In this document: positions 1-11,371 of the stretch, in pieces
Layout: each line of letters begins with the position of its first letter
Numbering within the stretch: the stretch's first letter is position 1
NCBI GenBank assembly: GCA_949317995.1
Contig: OX439038.1
Coordinates: forward strand, 72,364,659-72,428,658
Reading direction: 5' to 3'
DNA: 64,000 bases
Origin: Acholoe squamosa
Lineage: Eukaryota > Annelida > Polychaeta > Phyllodocida > Polynoidae
Translations under genes and position numbers: made by a program
Notes under the pieces: generated by a model
Databases searched by the model: none
Told to the model about the DNA's origin: nothing
The model's input: the letters and a program-made list of their open reading frames with translations, nothing else

Positions 1-715
1 GGTTTTTCATGTGACGTCAGTTTGGGGATCATGATCATGATGGTGTTGGAGATCTGCCACTACTCACGCTGCCATAGAGAATGTACTGTGGCAATATGCC
101 ACCCTGTATAAAATCTTAATTTTCTCTGAATCCTGCAGCTTGATCAAAAATTTCTTTTCACCACTAATAGTAGAGATAGAGGGGAGTATGCAAAACTAAA
201 AATGATTTAGGTCCGATTTACATAAATGTTGAAAATATTATGTGGAAGAGGAAGAATGTGCCATGTGGGATCAGCAGGGTGAGTGTGTGGCTTGCCACAC
301 TCAAGGTACTGTAGCAACGTTCTACCCTGTATAAAACCCTGATTTTATCTGAATTATGTAGCTCAATCAAAAAATCTTTTCACCACTAATAGTAGAGATG
401 TAGGGGAGCATGCGGAACTAAGAATTATTGATGTCTAAATTATATTAAGGTTGAAAATATTATGTTGAAGTGGAAGGATGGCCTGCGCAAGATGTGACAG
501 TGAGTGGCTAGCTCTACTAGGGCAATCTACTATCCTTTAGAAAATCCCGATTTTCTCCCCAATTATTTTGCTTCATCAAAGAAGTCCTTTTCACCAGTAA
601 CAGTAAAGATGTAGGGGAGTATGCGAAACTAAGAATTATTAAGGTCTAATTTATATAAATGTTCAAAATCTAATGTAGAAGTGGGAGTATGTCTGCTTCC
701 CCTTAGACTTCAGTG
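1..715. repeat. Diverged tandem repeat, unit about 208-223 bp, three copies
   Basis: Three successive copies share an ordered set of landmarks: CCCTGTATAAAA-like words near 100, 323 and 531, TTTTCACCACTAATAGTAGA-like words near 158, 378 and 588, and GGGGAGTATGC-like words near 182, 403 and 614. Spacing between landmarks is about 223 and then 208 bp. The copies differ at many positions, so the array is old. It begins before the window, so total copy number is unknown. No coding frame runs through it. Confidence 0.8.
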
Positions 716-2275
716 AGTGTGCTAGCTATAGTTTACACCTGAGATCTCCACCATGGCCGCCGAGGGTGTGAATACACATTCGCTGAAAAAGTTCTATTAC
801 GTGTTGCTATAGCAAAGATACCCCTCTACCCCAAAAGTGTCAAAGGGATCACGTCAGTCTCGGAATGTCCACCATGAAGAGACAATACTCAGTCTATACT
901 AGACCTGCCAATCGGTCCCTAGGCATAATTATGATGTTAGGGACTGGCTCCTCTTCATTACAACCTTTTTCAGCTACTGGTGCTGGCCCTTGCTGTCATG
1001 TATGGGTTACCGGAAGTTGCAAGTGATTTGTTTACATGTGTCCAACCGATTCGTCCGGACAGTAACTACGTATCGTAGTAAGTCGCCAAGGTAACATGTC
1101 ACGTGCGCATGGACCGCGCCATATTGTGCGGGGGACAGATTTGTGTGCTTCAGAACCGCGTGCACCATTAAATGTCCAAATTCTCAATATATAGCACTTA
1201 TGGAATCCTCTTTCACACAGTATCGTCTCAATGAATATATTTAGAGGTAAAACTGGGCATTGCAGAAGGCATGGATGATAGATAATGTAAATATCTACAA
1301 CATTTAAAAAAATGGGAACTAAATTCAATATATTTATTATGGTATAGCAGATAGAAGTTGGCTGAGTGCAGCATCACACATCAAAAGGCCGCCATATTTG
1401 TTTTGAAAATAACCTGTGTGGGAAGGGGAAGGTTGCAAAATGTTAGTTTTTCCTATCTTAAATTATTCTTATGTTGCCCAAACTTTCAGCAAAGCTAAAG
1501 GGGTTCTGTCCGGATTTACCTCTTGATTTTTTGTTTACTTTTGTCCAACCGATTCGTTCGGACGGTAACTACGTATTGTAGTAAGTCGCCAAGGTAACAT
1601 GGGGTTCTGTCCAGATTATCTCTTCAGTCAGTCGTCAGTCGTTTCCGAAACCTCCCCAGCCTGGAGGGTGATGTGGGCAGGGACAGTGGGGCTCTAGACA
1701 TCTGGGTCATAGAAAATAAGAGAGAAAATTCTCAAAATCACAAAATCATTGAAAGGTTAGAAGAAAAATTAACACAGAAATCAAAAATAAATCAGGAAAT
1801 TTTAAACCTGAGGATAAGTAGAAAAATACAGCCAAGTTAGTAAAAGAAATAATTCCTCTGAGAAAAATAGAGAGATTTGTAACCCAGGGGTCAGAGGTAG
1901 GAGGCCTCAATTGGACCCTTATCTTATCTCTTATCTGCGATCTTCTCCCGAGTGACCACTGACTGTCTTGATTTTTTGTTTACATGTGTCCAGCCCAAAT
2001 CACTTGGGCAAACTTTCAGCAAAGCTAAAGGGGTTCTGTCCGGATTTACCTCTTGATTTTTAGAAGGATTGAATGCATGAGAGGTGGGCGGAGAGTGCTC
2101 CCACAGGACCAAAAATTTGCCAATATAAGTGTCCCACACCATACAGAGCTCGCTGAGCGGCAGACGGTGTGGAAATTCCCATACTAGTCCACACTGACCA
2201 CAGTCAAAGCTGTATTTCCATTTCTTCTGTGCAGTCACTGCTGCCTCTCACTGCCACTATGAGTGACACTCAGAC
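716..2275. other. Gene-free stretch with dispersed repeat fragments
   Basis: No coding exon is recognised. The segment 1003-1210, containing CCGATTCGTCCGGACAGTAA and AAGTCGCCAAGG, recurs at about 9240-9435 and in part at 1545-1602. The segment 1477-1540 recurs at about 2008-2062, sharing AGCAAAGCTAAAGGGGTTCT. These look like pieces of one dispersed repeat broken and rejoined locally. Confidence 0.55.
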
Positions 2276-2278
2276 TAA

Positions 2279-2633
2279 GGAAGTGGTCATTATTTATCAA
2301 CCGGGGGGGGGGGTTGCGCGAAAATTTTTAACGCCCCCCCCTCGACAGCAGTCAAAATTTGTGCCCCCCCCCAACTAAGAACTCATTTTGCAAAATGGCC
2401 CCCCCCCCCAAAAAAAAAAAAAAAAAATCGGATATGTGCATGGAATAATGTGTCGCGATGGGTATTTGAATAGCCCATATTTAGTTTTGACCCCCCCCCC
2501 CACCCCAATGTGAAGGTTGATCGGGATTTACCCCCCCCCCCTCACCAAGGGGCTCTTTTTCAAAATGACCCCCTCCCCTATATCTAACAATTCCCCCCAC
2601 CTGGCAATAAATGACTCGATAATGACCACTCCC
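2279..2633. mobile_element. Harbinger-like MITE, copy a (TAA target duplication)
   Basis: The terminal inverted repeats read GGAAGTGGTCATTATTTATC on the left and the complement of a GGGAGTGGTCATT-type end on the right. The element is flanked by TAA at 2276-2278 and TAA at 2634-2636. The interior is made of long G or C runs with short AT-rich spacers and has no coding potential. Sister copies lie at 11051-11368, 21882-22134 and 42585-42816. A three-base TWA duplication is characteristic of the PIF/Harbinger superfamily; the superfamily call is inference, while the ends and duplications are seen directly. Confidence 0.85.
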
Positions 2634-2739
2634 TAAGATAGGGATGACAAGATGGCGCAATCAGCGGCACCCTAGTCTAGTGGGCGGATTGCCAGGTCTC
2701 CTGTTTGGGGGCAGTTTGGATTTCCACCTGAAGTGGCTT

Positions 2740-4571
2740 TTTTCCTCTATCACCAGAGCCTCCCCAATAGGTGGGCCGGGCTCATGCATAGACAATATAT
2801 TCACAGACAGCAAATATGTAGCGCAAAGTTTTGTAATGCCTAGACCTATAAGTGATCATTTTCCAGTATGTGTGCAGAGGAAGAAAGGCAAAGAAGTTTT
2901 TGACCCAATAACATACACTGGTAAAAGTTATAGATGATACAATCCGGCTGCTTTTGATGATTTCCTCACCCATCAGGACTGATGGCCCTATTACAACTTT
3001 GATGACATTAATGACAAATGGAACTTTATTACACAGAAGGTCACTAAACTAGACTCTGACATATTCTGTCTAAGTAGAACAGTCACATTCAAAGACTACC
3101 ATAAACAGTGGATGGATTCAGAGGTTAAGGCTGTTATTGACGATAGGGATTTTCTTGCTAAGGGCTATCTTAAAAATAAATATTACCCAGATTTCCTCCA
3201 AGCTAAGCACCTCCGTCTTAAAATTTCCAAGCAGATCAAAATTAAAGAAAAACAATTTGTAGATAAAAAGTTACAAGCTACCAAGAAAAACCCCAAAGCC
3301 TTCTGGGCTGAAATAAATTCCCTATTGAAGCCGCCTAAATCTTCTGGCCCTGAATTCCTTCTTGACCCTTTGACAAAGTCTAAAGTTCTTGATGTGGCAA
3401 ATTATGTAAATAATTTTTACGGCACCATAGGTCAAGCCCTCTTCGATAAATAAAGGTATTTTGAATCCAGGTTATGATACGCCTGATGAAGCGTATCCGG
3501 GTTCCCGTGAATGTCCTAAATTCACAGAGGGTCTAATTGATCTTCTTGTACAAGGTATTGACACAAACAAGCCCTCTGGGCTGGGTAATGTAAGTTCTGG
3601 GGTGGTAAAAGACCTGATGAAGTCTTGTATCTCCCAATTTACACATTTGTTTAATTTTTCGGTTGAACACGGGGTAATACCTGCATCATGGAACTGTGCA
3701 CTAATTAACCCAATACCAAAAACTGGAAACCTCAAATCCGTTACTAACTGGAGACCTATATCAATCCTTCCCAACCCTAGTAAAATCTTAGAACGTCTCA
3801 TTCAACTCTCCCTCTCTGAATTCTTCGATGCACACGGATATATCTCAAATGTACAATATGTGTTCAGAAAAAACTTCAGCACAGCAGAAGCAGTCTATGA
3901 TTTGGTAAATGACCTTTATTTGGCACGTGATAAGAAACAAATGACTGCTGCCTGCTTCGTCGATATCAAGAAGGCATTTGACTCTATAAGTCACACCATG
4001 CTCCTGAACCAACTCAAAGATTGTCATGTAAATTTCTTCTTGCTCAACTGGCTGGAGGCGTATTTCACAAATAGGTGCTACAAAACTGCAGTGATGGAAA
4101 ACTCTCTGATTTTATCCGTGTTGATTTTGGCGTCCCTCAAGACTCTGTTTTGGGCCCCATCCTCTTCTCCTTCTTCATAGACAGGCTAGGACACTCTGCA
4201 AAGTCAAGTAAAATCAAGCTTTATGTTGATGACCTAGTAATATACTCTTCACATAGGAAACCACATACTAGAGCATTGCAAAATCTACAATCAGACCTTG
4301 ATGATCTTTCCCTTCTTTGTGATAAAATTGGTCTTGCTGTCAATGAATCCAAAACTAACTTTATGTGGTTTGGATCACTCCAAAAATATAAAATCTGCCC
4401 TAACTCTAATCCGTGTGTATCTGGGATTAAAATACAAAAGGTGACATCCTTCAAATACCTAGGTGCTATTCTGGATTCTCAGCTCACTTTTAAAGGCTCA
4501 TGCTCAATAATCCTTCAGCAACACAAATTTTTTAGCCTTTAAATTAACTAAAATCAGACACATGTTATTGT
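2740..4571 (+). pseudogene. LINE endonuclease C-terminus and reverse transcriptase, dead copy
   Basis: This is a non-LTR retrotransposon relic. The start encodes the end of an apurinic-type endonuclease with the SDHFPV motif that carries the catalytic histidine (about 2850). After a linker, the reverse transcriptase follows: NWRPISILP near 3750, motif A FVDIKKAFDSISH near 3956, motif B GVPQDSVLGP near 4126 and the catalytic YVDD near 4222. The frame is broken by stops near 2935 and 2980 and by frameshifts near 3450 and 4100, so it is inactive. The endonuclease N-terminus is missing; element a lies just upstream. The motifs resemble the CR1/L2/Jockey group, but I cannot fix the clade. The C-terminal part continues at 7946. 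Confidence 0.9.
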
Positions 4572-4596
4572 CACGATGGCCTTGGCCATTCGTGAC
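4570..4596. repeat. Short hairpin at the LINE break point
   Basis: GTCACGA-TGGCC and GGCCA-TTCGTGAC pair to form a nearly perfect hairpin. It sits where the LINE reading frame is interrupted, so it probably marks the left end of the inserted DNA. Confidence 0.55.
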
Positions 4597-5099
4597 GGTT
4601 TACTTCAGTATAGCCATCGCTAAAAAAACAGCCCATATTCGGAATTGCCACCAGTCTGCCAGCCTTGGCTATTCATTTTTTTTGTCCTTGCTCCTAAAAC
4701 CTATGAACCCTAGTGTATTGGCTATTAGCAGTAGACCCATAATCTTTTAAATAGGCCTTGTACAAGTCTAATCCTCATGTTGTGACACCACTAGGAGTAT
4801 AGCAGTAATGTGTTAGGCTCTACCTGTTCCTCATGGTCATGTTACAGACTGTGTGGTAGCAGCAGCATTGCTTTTGCACAAATGCTTCAAAATGACTTAA
4901 TTTTGAAAAATGAACCTACAAAATGACTTTATTTTGAAAAAATGAACCTAGTGATGTGTTGGACAAGCCATCTTGAAGATAATTTTGTATGGGAAGATTA
5001 TTTCATTCATCTGTTTTTGTCAAAAGTTTGCTACATTCAGGATCCCTTCTACTCCTATCCTGGCCAGGCTGGACTCCGGCCAGTGGGCACTCAACTCTT

Positions 5100-5832
5100 G
5101 CCCTCCCACCATCACAACCCCCCTCCCTACACTGTAAAATAAGTGTGTTGAACTAACACTGTCTAGCTGCTCAACACTACCACGACCCCCCTACACTGTA
5201 AAAAGATTTGTGTTGAACTTACACTGTCCAGCTTGTTCACACTGTCACAACCCCCCTCCCTACACTGTAAAAAATGTGTGTTGAACTTACACTGTCTAGC
5301 TTCTAAACACTAGCACAACCCCCCCTACACTGTAAAAAGATTTGTGTTGAACTTACACTGTCCAGCTTGTTCACACTGTCACAACCCCCCTCCCTACACT
5401 GTAAAAAATGTGTGTTGAACTTACACTGTCTAGCTTCTCTCCACCACTATGACCCTCCTCCCTACACTGTAAAAAAATGTCTGTTGAACTTAAACTGTCT
5501 AGCTTCTCTCCACCACCACCCCATCCCTACACTGTAAAAAATGTGTGTTGAACCTACACTGTCTAGCTTCTCTCCACCATCATCCCCTCCCTACACTGTA
5601 AAAAATGTGTGTTGAACTTACACTGTCTAGCTTCTCTCCACCACCACCCCCTCCCTACACTGTTAAAAATGTGTGTTGAACTTACACTGTCTAACTTCTC
5701 ATCACCACTACGACCCTCATCCATACACTGTAAAAAATGTGTGTTGAACTTACACTGTCTAGCTTCTCACCACCATGACCCTCCTCCCTACACTGTAAAA
5801 AAATGTGTGTTGAACTTACATTGTTGATTTAT
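5100..5832. repeat. Minisatellite A, first block, about 11 units of 62-70 bp
   Basis: The unit begins CCCTACACTGTAAAAAATGT, continues GTGTTGAACTTACACTGTCT and ends with a CTTCTCTCCACCACCAC-type spacer. Unit starts fall near 5128, 5196, 5266, 5328, 5397, 5465, 5529, 5595, 5658, 5727 and 5790. TACACTGTAAAAA resembles the end of Tc1/mariner-like MITEs, so the array may have grown from such an end (inference). Open frames through it are by-products of the repeat. Confidence 0.93.
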
Positions 5833-5839
5833 TTTATTC

Positions 5840-7072
5840 ATAATTGATGCACATTTAAACCTTTATGGATGGCATGATGCATTGATGCACACTTAACCTT
5901 TTATGGATGGCATGATGCATTGATGCACACTTAACCCTTTATGGATGGCATGATGCATTGATGCACACTGAAACCTTTATGGATGACATGATACATTGGT
6001 GCACAATTAGACCTTTATGGATAGCCTGATGCATTGATGCACACTTAACCCTTTATAAATAGCATGATGCATTGTTGCACACTTAACCCTTTAGGGATAT
6101 ATTGATGCACACTGAACCCTTTATAGATTGCATGATGCATTGATGCACACTGAACCCTTTATGGATGGCATGATGCATTGATGCACACTTAACCCTTTAT
6201 GGATAGCCTGATGCATTGATACACACTTAAACCTTTATGGATGACATGATGCATTGGTGCACACTTAATCCTTTAGGGATGTATTGATGCACACTTAACC
6301 CTTTATAGATTGCATGGTGAATTGATGGCACACTTAACCCTTTATGGATGGCATGATACATTGATGCACACTTAACCCTTTATGGATGGCATGATGCATT
6401 GATGCACACTGAAACCTTTACGGATGACATGATACATTGGTGCACACTTAACCCTTCATGGATAGCCTGATGCATTGATGCACACTTAACCCTTTATAGA
6501 TTACATGATGCATTGATGCACACTTAACCCTTTAGGGATAGCATGATGCATACTTAAACCTTTATGGATAGCATGATGCAATGATGCACACTTAACATTT
6601 TATGGATGGCATGATGCATTGATGCACACTTAACCCTTTATGGATGGCATGATGCATTGATGCACACTTAACCCTTTATGGATGGCATGATACATTGATG
6701 CACACTTAACCCTTTATGGATGGCATGATGCATTGATGCACACTTAACCCTTTATGGATGGCATGATGCATTGATGCACACTTAACCCTTTATGGATGGC
6801 ATGATGCATTGATGCACACTTAACCCTTTATGGATGGCATGATGCATTGATGCACACTTAACCCTTTATGGATGGCATGATGCATTGATGCACACTGAAA
6901 CCTTTATGGATGGCATGATGCATTGATGCACACTGAAACCTTTATGGATGACATGACACATTTGTGCACACTTAGACCTTTATGGATAGCCTGATGCATT
7001 GATGCACACCTAACCCTTTATGGATGGCATGATGCATTGGTGCACACTTAACCCTTTAGGGATGTATTGATG
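5840..7072. repeat. Minisatellite B, about 31 units of 38 bp
   Basis: The unit is close to TGATGCACACTTAACCCTTT followed by ATGGATGGCATGATGCAT. Units in the middle (about 6595-6890) are nearly identical, while those at both edges are more diverged, as expected when an array grows by slippage or unequal exchange from its centre. A few units are shortened, for example near 6100 and 6285. Confidence 0.95.
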
Positions 7073-7532
7073 TCTCACTTCTCTCCACCACCACCCGCTC
7101 CCTACACTGTAAAAAATGTGTGTTGAACTTACAGTCTAGCTTCTCTCCTCCACCATCCCTCCCTACACTGTAAAAAAATGTGTGTTGAACTTACACTGTC
7201 TAGCTTCTCTCCACCACCACCCCCTCCCTACACTGTAAAAAATGTGTGTTGAACTTACACTGTCTAGCTTCTAAACCACCACGGGTCCCCTCCCTACACT
7301 GTAAAAAATGTGTGTTGAACTTACACTGTCTAGCTTCTCACCACCACTATGACCCTCCTCCCTACACTGTAAAAAATGTGTGTTGAACCTACACTGTCTA
7401 GCTTCTCTCCACCACCACCCCTCCCTACACTGTAAAAAATGTGTGTTGAAAGCACACTGTCTAGCCTCTCACCACCACTATGACCCTCCTCCCTACACTG
7501 TAAAAAATGTGTGTTGAACTTACACTGCCTAG
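7073..7532. repeat. Minisatellite A, second block, about 7 units
   Basis: The unit is the same as in the block at 5100-5832, with the CACTGTAAAAAATGTG core near 7105, 7164, 7228, 7293, 7363, 7428 and 7496. Its first partial unit starts at the CTTCTCTCCACCACC part, which is what is missing from the last unit of the first block. The two blocks were therefore once one array. Confidence 0.93.
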
Positions 7533-7554
7533 CACACAATAGTTATTAGCAGTA

Positions 7555-7845
7555 CCGTAATCTCCCGCGTATAAGGCGCATCCCGCGTATAAGGCGCACC
7601 CAGAGTTTCACAATATGGTCAAAAAAATTAAAAATTCATAACTTTTGTTCTAATGAATGGATTTTCAAAATTCAAAAAGCTATGTGTAGTTTTGACCCCC
7701 GTGACCCTCCTGGACCCCAAATGCAGCAGATGAGCCTATATGGGAGTGTAATATATCAAAAGAAAGGTCTTGGTGCCCCCCTTGTGGATCCAATGAGAAC
7801 TAAAAACCCCTGTATAAGACGCGCCTTATACGGGGGAGATTACGG
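7555..7845. mobile_element. TA-flanked MITE, TATAAGRCGC family, copy 1
   Basis: Terminal inverted repeats of about 28 bp begin CCGTAATCTCCCGCGTATAA and end with the complement. TA lies on both sides (7553-7554 and 7846-7847), as for Tc1/mariner-type elements. The interior repeats GTATAAGGCGC-like words and has no coding frame. The copy at 10027-10317 matches it in the opposite orientation. Confidence 0.85.
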
Positions 7846-7945
7846 TAGTAAATCATTAACCTTTTAAGCCAACGTGACATTACAGCTATGCTGTACCTTC
7901 AGAAATCATTAAAATTTTAAACAAATCTTAAATCAAAATTTTAGT

Positions 7946-8540
7946 CCCTTGAATTCTCGTCTAGAGGTATTGCCAATATCATATTCAAACAAACAATCTT
8001 GCCAAACTTTGACTATTGCTCTTTCCTAATAGATGGCACTGTTAAATCTTGGAGGGATCAAATTCAAAATGTGCATAATAGAATGCTCAGAAGGATATTA
8101 AAAGTAAGAATTTGGGAGGAATCAGTCCCTGCTCTACACAACCTATGTGAAGTCCCTAAGCAGGAAAATAGGCAGGAACTCATGATGTCCTTGGTATATA
8201 GCAAGCTCAAAAAGAACCCACACCCTAGAAACCAGCGCAGGCTTAGGACTAGAAATGACTATAAAAGAAATATCCCACTCCCTAGGCCTAGAACAGAATT
8301 CTACAAGAAGAATCCTGGAATTCTCTACCAGCCAGTATACAATTTGCAGAAAATAAAAATAAGTCCAAGTCCTTTACTAAGAAATGGTTTGACACTTACA
8401 TGGTTGGTAGAAGACAACTAATCCTTGATGCCCGATGGGGCATCGGTTAAGCTGCAACGCCTGACCCGTAGGGGTCGGCATTCCTCAACCTCCCCCATAG
8501 TACCCGACCCGACGGAGTTGGGCCTCCCATCAATCTTTCA
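7946..8540 (+). pseudogene. LINE C-terminal domain and 3' region, separated fragment
   Basis: An open frame to 8421 encodes ILPNFDYCSFLIDGT followed by NVHNRMLRRILK. This is the typical region downstream of the reverse transcriptase catalytic core in CR1/Jockey-like LINEs. It completes the protein that breaks off near 4571. The stop is at 8419-8421. The next 120 bp (GCCCGATGGGGCATCGGTTA and so on) looks like the GC-rich 3' untranslated tail, ending in an A-rich stretch near 8545. Confidence 0.85.
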
Positions 8541-8595
8541 CCTGAAAAAAAAACAGAAGAATGTAGACTCAAAATATTGCCAAAAAAAAAGCCTA

Positions 8596-8828
8596 CCGTA
8601 ATCTCCCGCGTAGAAGACGGGTTGCGCGTATAGGACGCACCCCAAACTCAGCACATGCATTTTCACGTATAAGACGCACATTTTAATGCTGATATTTGTA
8701 AATTCAATACATTTCTATAGTAAAATTACCCCTCGTATAAGACGCACCCCCAATTTCAATACATCCTATAAGACTCCCCAGCATTTTGTTTGGCGTAGAG
8801 GACGCGTCTTATACGCGGGAGATTACGG
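8596..8828. mobile_element. TA-flanked MITE, TATAAGRCGC family, copy 2
   Basis: The ends are CCGTAATCTCCCGCGTAGAA and the complement of CCGTAATCTCCCGCGTATAA, with TA on each side (8594-8595, 8829-8830). The interior differs from copy 1 but closely matches the copy at 23054-23286, so the family has at least two subfamilies. Confidence 0.85.
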
Positions 8829-8830
8829 TA

Positions 8831-9610
8831 GTATTCATAAACATCTATAATTCTCAGGGCTCTCTAAATACCTCTCTAAGTTTCTCATCTCATTGTAAAT
8901 ATCCCTTTTACCTTAAGTCGTTGACAGTCTGCCATGTTTACAGCCAAAAGATGTCGTCATCATCACTATATCATATCTGGTAAATCTCTCCCTGCAATGT
9001 ATAATAATAAAATTACTCTACAAATATCTGTTGAAATTTGTTCAAAGGAGAACCTAAACAATCAACTACACATTTATGTACTGATCTGTATTGATACGAT
9101 AGATGGGAAAGTTATACTGAAAATCATGAATAAATGGTTATGAGTACGTATAAAAAAAAATTAATAAAGTGACAAAACGCAGAGACAGAAATGTCAAAGT
9201 GAAGCGGCCATAGCCTATGCTGGCACTGTGTATATATCATTGTATGCGGGAACCTGTATTGCCCGATTCGTGCGGGAAGTAACTACGGAACATAGCAAGT
9301 CGCCAAGGCAACTGTCCTGTCATGTGCAGTAGGGCACCATTTTCCCCAGGGGAGAGATTCCTATACTTCAGTACTGTGCGCACTATTCAAAGTCCAAATT
9401 TTCCTAATGTGGGCCATTTAATAATGATTTTTATAAAACAGCTGGTAGTGCTCTGCTGCACAATAGAAGTGACCTTGAGTGCGTTATAGGAGTACAGTGC
9501 ACGCCTGAGCAAGGTCACCATAGCTGTATAGAAAACAAGGGCCATAGATTGGTCTGAGCATATCTTGATTGGGTGTTTAACTTTCCCAAGTTAATGTTCA
9601 AGTTTTATAA
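8831..9610. other. Gene-free stretch with one dispersed repeat
   Basis: About 9240-9435 matches 1003-1210, sharing CCGATTCGTSCGG, AAGTCGCCAAGG and the AAAGTCCAAATT region. Nothing else is recognised. Confidence 0.5.
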
Positions 9611-9732
9611 AGACAATAGACAACTCTTTCTTCACATCTTGACTGTCTGTTGTTCTATAATGCACTCAGATGCATTCGTGCATTATAGAACAACAGACAG
9701 TCTCGATGTGAAGAAAATCGTTGTCTATTCTC
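9611..9732. repeat. Long hairpin P1
   Basis: Arms of about 55 bp pair around a short loop. The inner arm GACTGTCTGTTGTTCTATAA pairs with its complement ending at about 9703, and the outer GACAATAGACAAC pairs with GTTGTCTATTCTC. Pairing is interrupted near the loop by TC at 9666-9667 facing TC at 9676-9677. Read on the minus strand this is CAC-GA facing GA-GTG, the mismatch shared with the other long hairpins of this window. Confidence 0.85.
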
Positions 9733-10024
9733 TAAATAGCGTTTCTTCATTTAAATATAAATGCAGGGTTCCAGTTTAGGTTTCCATTATGGCTTATAAC
9801 AGGGAGCCGTAGCACAGTGCTCAGTGCCGTAGCACAGTGCTCTGTCCCCGGCACACTTAGGCCACATTGTTTTATTTATATGGGTTACGGTTATTTATAT
9901 GGGCCATGGAAAAGTCAAAAACCCAAATAAAAGTTGAAAAATCAACTTTTTTTTATTACCTCCGACCTCCCAAAACAAAAACTTTTTACAGAAAAAGTAG
10001 GGGTAATTGGTATTAAAATGAAGC
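9733..10024. other. No feature recognised
   Basis: AT-rich sequence. A short direct repeat CCGTAGCACAGTGCTC occurs twice at about 9808-9842. No coding or structural signal beyond that. Confidence 0.4.
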
Positions 10025-10026
10025 TA

Positions 10027-10317
10027 CCGCAATCTCTCCCGTATAAGGCGCGTCTTATTCGTGAGGTTTTAGTTCTCCCTGGATCCACAAGGGGGACACC
10101 AAGATCTTTCTTTTGATATGTTACACTCCCCCTAAGTTATAATGGGACATAGGAGGGTTCGGGAGGGTCCTGGGGGCCCTAGTTATACATAGCTTTTTGA
10201 ATTTTGAAAATCCAATCAGTAGAATAAGAGTTATGAATTTTTAATTTTTTTGACTGCTTTCTAAAACTCGAGGTGCGTCTTATAGGCGGAATGCGCCTTA
10301 TATGCGAGGGATTACAG
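10027..10317. mobile_element. TA-flanked MITE, TATAAGRCGC family, copy 3 (inverted)
   Basis: The ends are CCGCAATCTCTCCCGTATAA and ATGCGAGGGATTACAG, flanked by TA at 10025-10026 and 10318-10319. The interior segment CCTGGATCCACAAGGGGGAC is the complement of the corresponding part of the element at 7555-7845, so it is the same subfamily inserted in the other direction. Confidence 0.8.
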
Positions 10318-10319
10318 TA

Positions 10320-11047
10320 CTTATACCAGGAATGCATTCAATGTACTATTATCTGAATTAATGCTTATTAAGACCATAAAAGAGTACCAAAGAATTGAAT
10401 TCCTTAAAAATTCAAATATAACCTGCACTGAACCTCTACGACCAGCTCATATGCCGCAGCTTGTGAATAGTTGAAACGCTGCAATTGTAGCTTTTATCTT
10501 ATTTATTTATTTATTTATTTCGTCCTCCGACCTGAAACTTTCATTTTGGGTGCCCGTAACCTAAGATAAGAAAAAAAGTGTGGCCTTAGCGCGGACGTCA
10601 GAGCATCACCTTTATTACAGGAATTTTTCGGCCCGATGAATGGTACTTGTTTCTGTGAGGTACACCCCCTGAAGCTGATGGCCTCTAAAGGGAGGGCAGT
10701 ACCCAGATCCATGTGTCAAGGGCACGGCCACTATACCATGGGCAGGAGTAAAACTTTAAGATGGGGACTATTAGGATACTCATCCTCTCTCAGGGGAAGT
10801 GTCAAAATAAATTACAAGTTTCACAGCTCCACTGCACCACCCCCTCACCACTATTAGTGGCGCCCGTAGTCTAGTGGATTCTGAAGCCCCTAACTTCGAG
10901 TTAAATGGTCAGAGTCTGGGTGCGTCAGTCACAGTGTCTAACTTTCTACTGTATGACTGTGAGACCACGCACATACACGTAGTGTACTTTATATCCATGG
11001 TGAGACCGAGTCGAATTCTCCCTGCAGACTGACATAATTTATTATCC
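10320..11047. other. Gene-free stretch with a small ATTT microsatellite
   Basis: About five ATTT units lie at 10500-10519. A CCCGTAGTCTAGTGGATTC word near 10864 resembles a polymerase III A box, but I find no matching B box, so no tRNA-like gene is called. No coding exon is recognised. Confidence 0.4.
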
Positions 11048-11050
11048 TAA

Positions 11051-11368
11051 GGGAGTGGTCATTATTTATCAACAGGGGGGGGAGGGTGGGTTTGAGGGAG
11101 GGGCGTACAATTTTCAGACCCCTCCCGAGGGGGGGGCTAAAAAAATTTTGACCCCTCCTGAGGGGGGGCTAAAAAAATTCACCCTCTTTTTAGCAAAAAA
11201 GCCCGTGCGCTACTATAGATCAAAGAGGGGCGCGAAAACTCTCTGCGTCTCCGGCGCGGGGGGCGCAAAAAATTTTGACTGCCGTCGAGGGGGGGGCGTA
11301 AAAAATTTCCGCGCGTCCGCGCAAAAACCCACCACCCCCCCCCCTGTTGATAAATAATGACCACTCCC
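11051..11368. mobile_element. Harbinger-like MITE, copy b (TAA target duplication)
   Basis: This is the best-preserved copy. The first 20 bases, GGGAGTGGTCATTATTTATC, are matched perfectly by the complement of the right end, and the match continues through AACAGGGGGGG. TAA lies at 11048-11050 and 11369-11371. The interior repeats GAGGGGGGGCTAAAAAAATT-like blocks and has no transposase. Confidence 0.92.
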
Positions 11369-11371
11369 TAA

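Larger units (their letters stand above)
4572..7945. mobile_element. Composite insertion of about 3.4 kb splitting the LINE
   Basis: The LINE protein stops matching after a frame ending LTKIRHML near 4570. It resumes with SSRGIANIIFKQTILPNFDY from about 7955. Everything between is foreign to the retrotransposon. It contains the two minisatellite families described separately and a TA-flanked MITE at 7555-7845. The exact right end (about 7945) is inferred from where the protein frame becomes plausible again. No transposase frame is visible, and 4600-5090 holds nothing recognisable. Confidence 0.65.

Noticed and set aside
3470..3510. Hammerhead ribozyme suggested by CTGATGA
   Set aside because: The matching GAAA core and closing stems are absent, and the word is part of the LINE coding sequence.
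5609..7539. Repeat-encoded proteins in the minisatellite blocks
   Set aside because: The frames exist only because the unit length allows them. They run on either strand and change frame with unit length.
10856..10930. tRNA-like gene near CCCGTAGTCTAGTGG
   Set aside because: An A box-like word is present but no B box and no cloverleaf.
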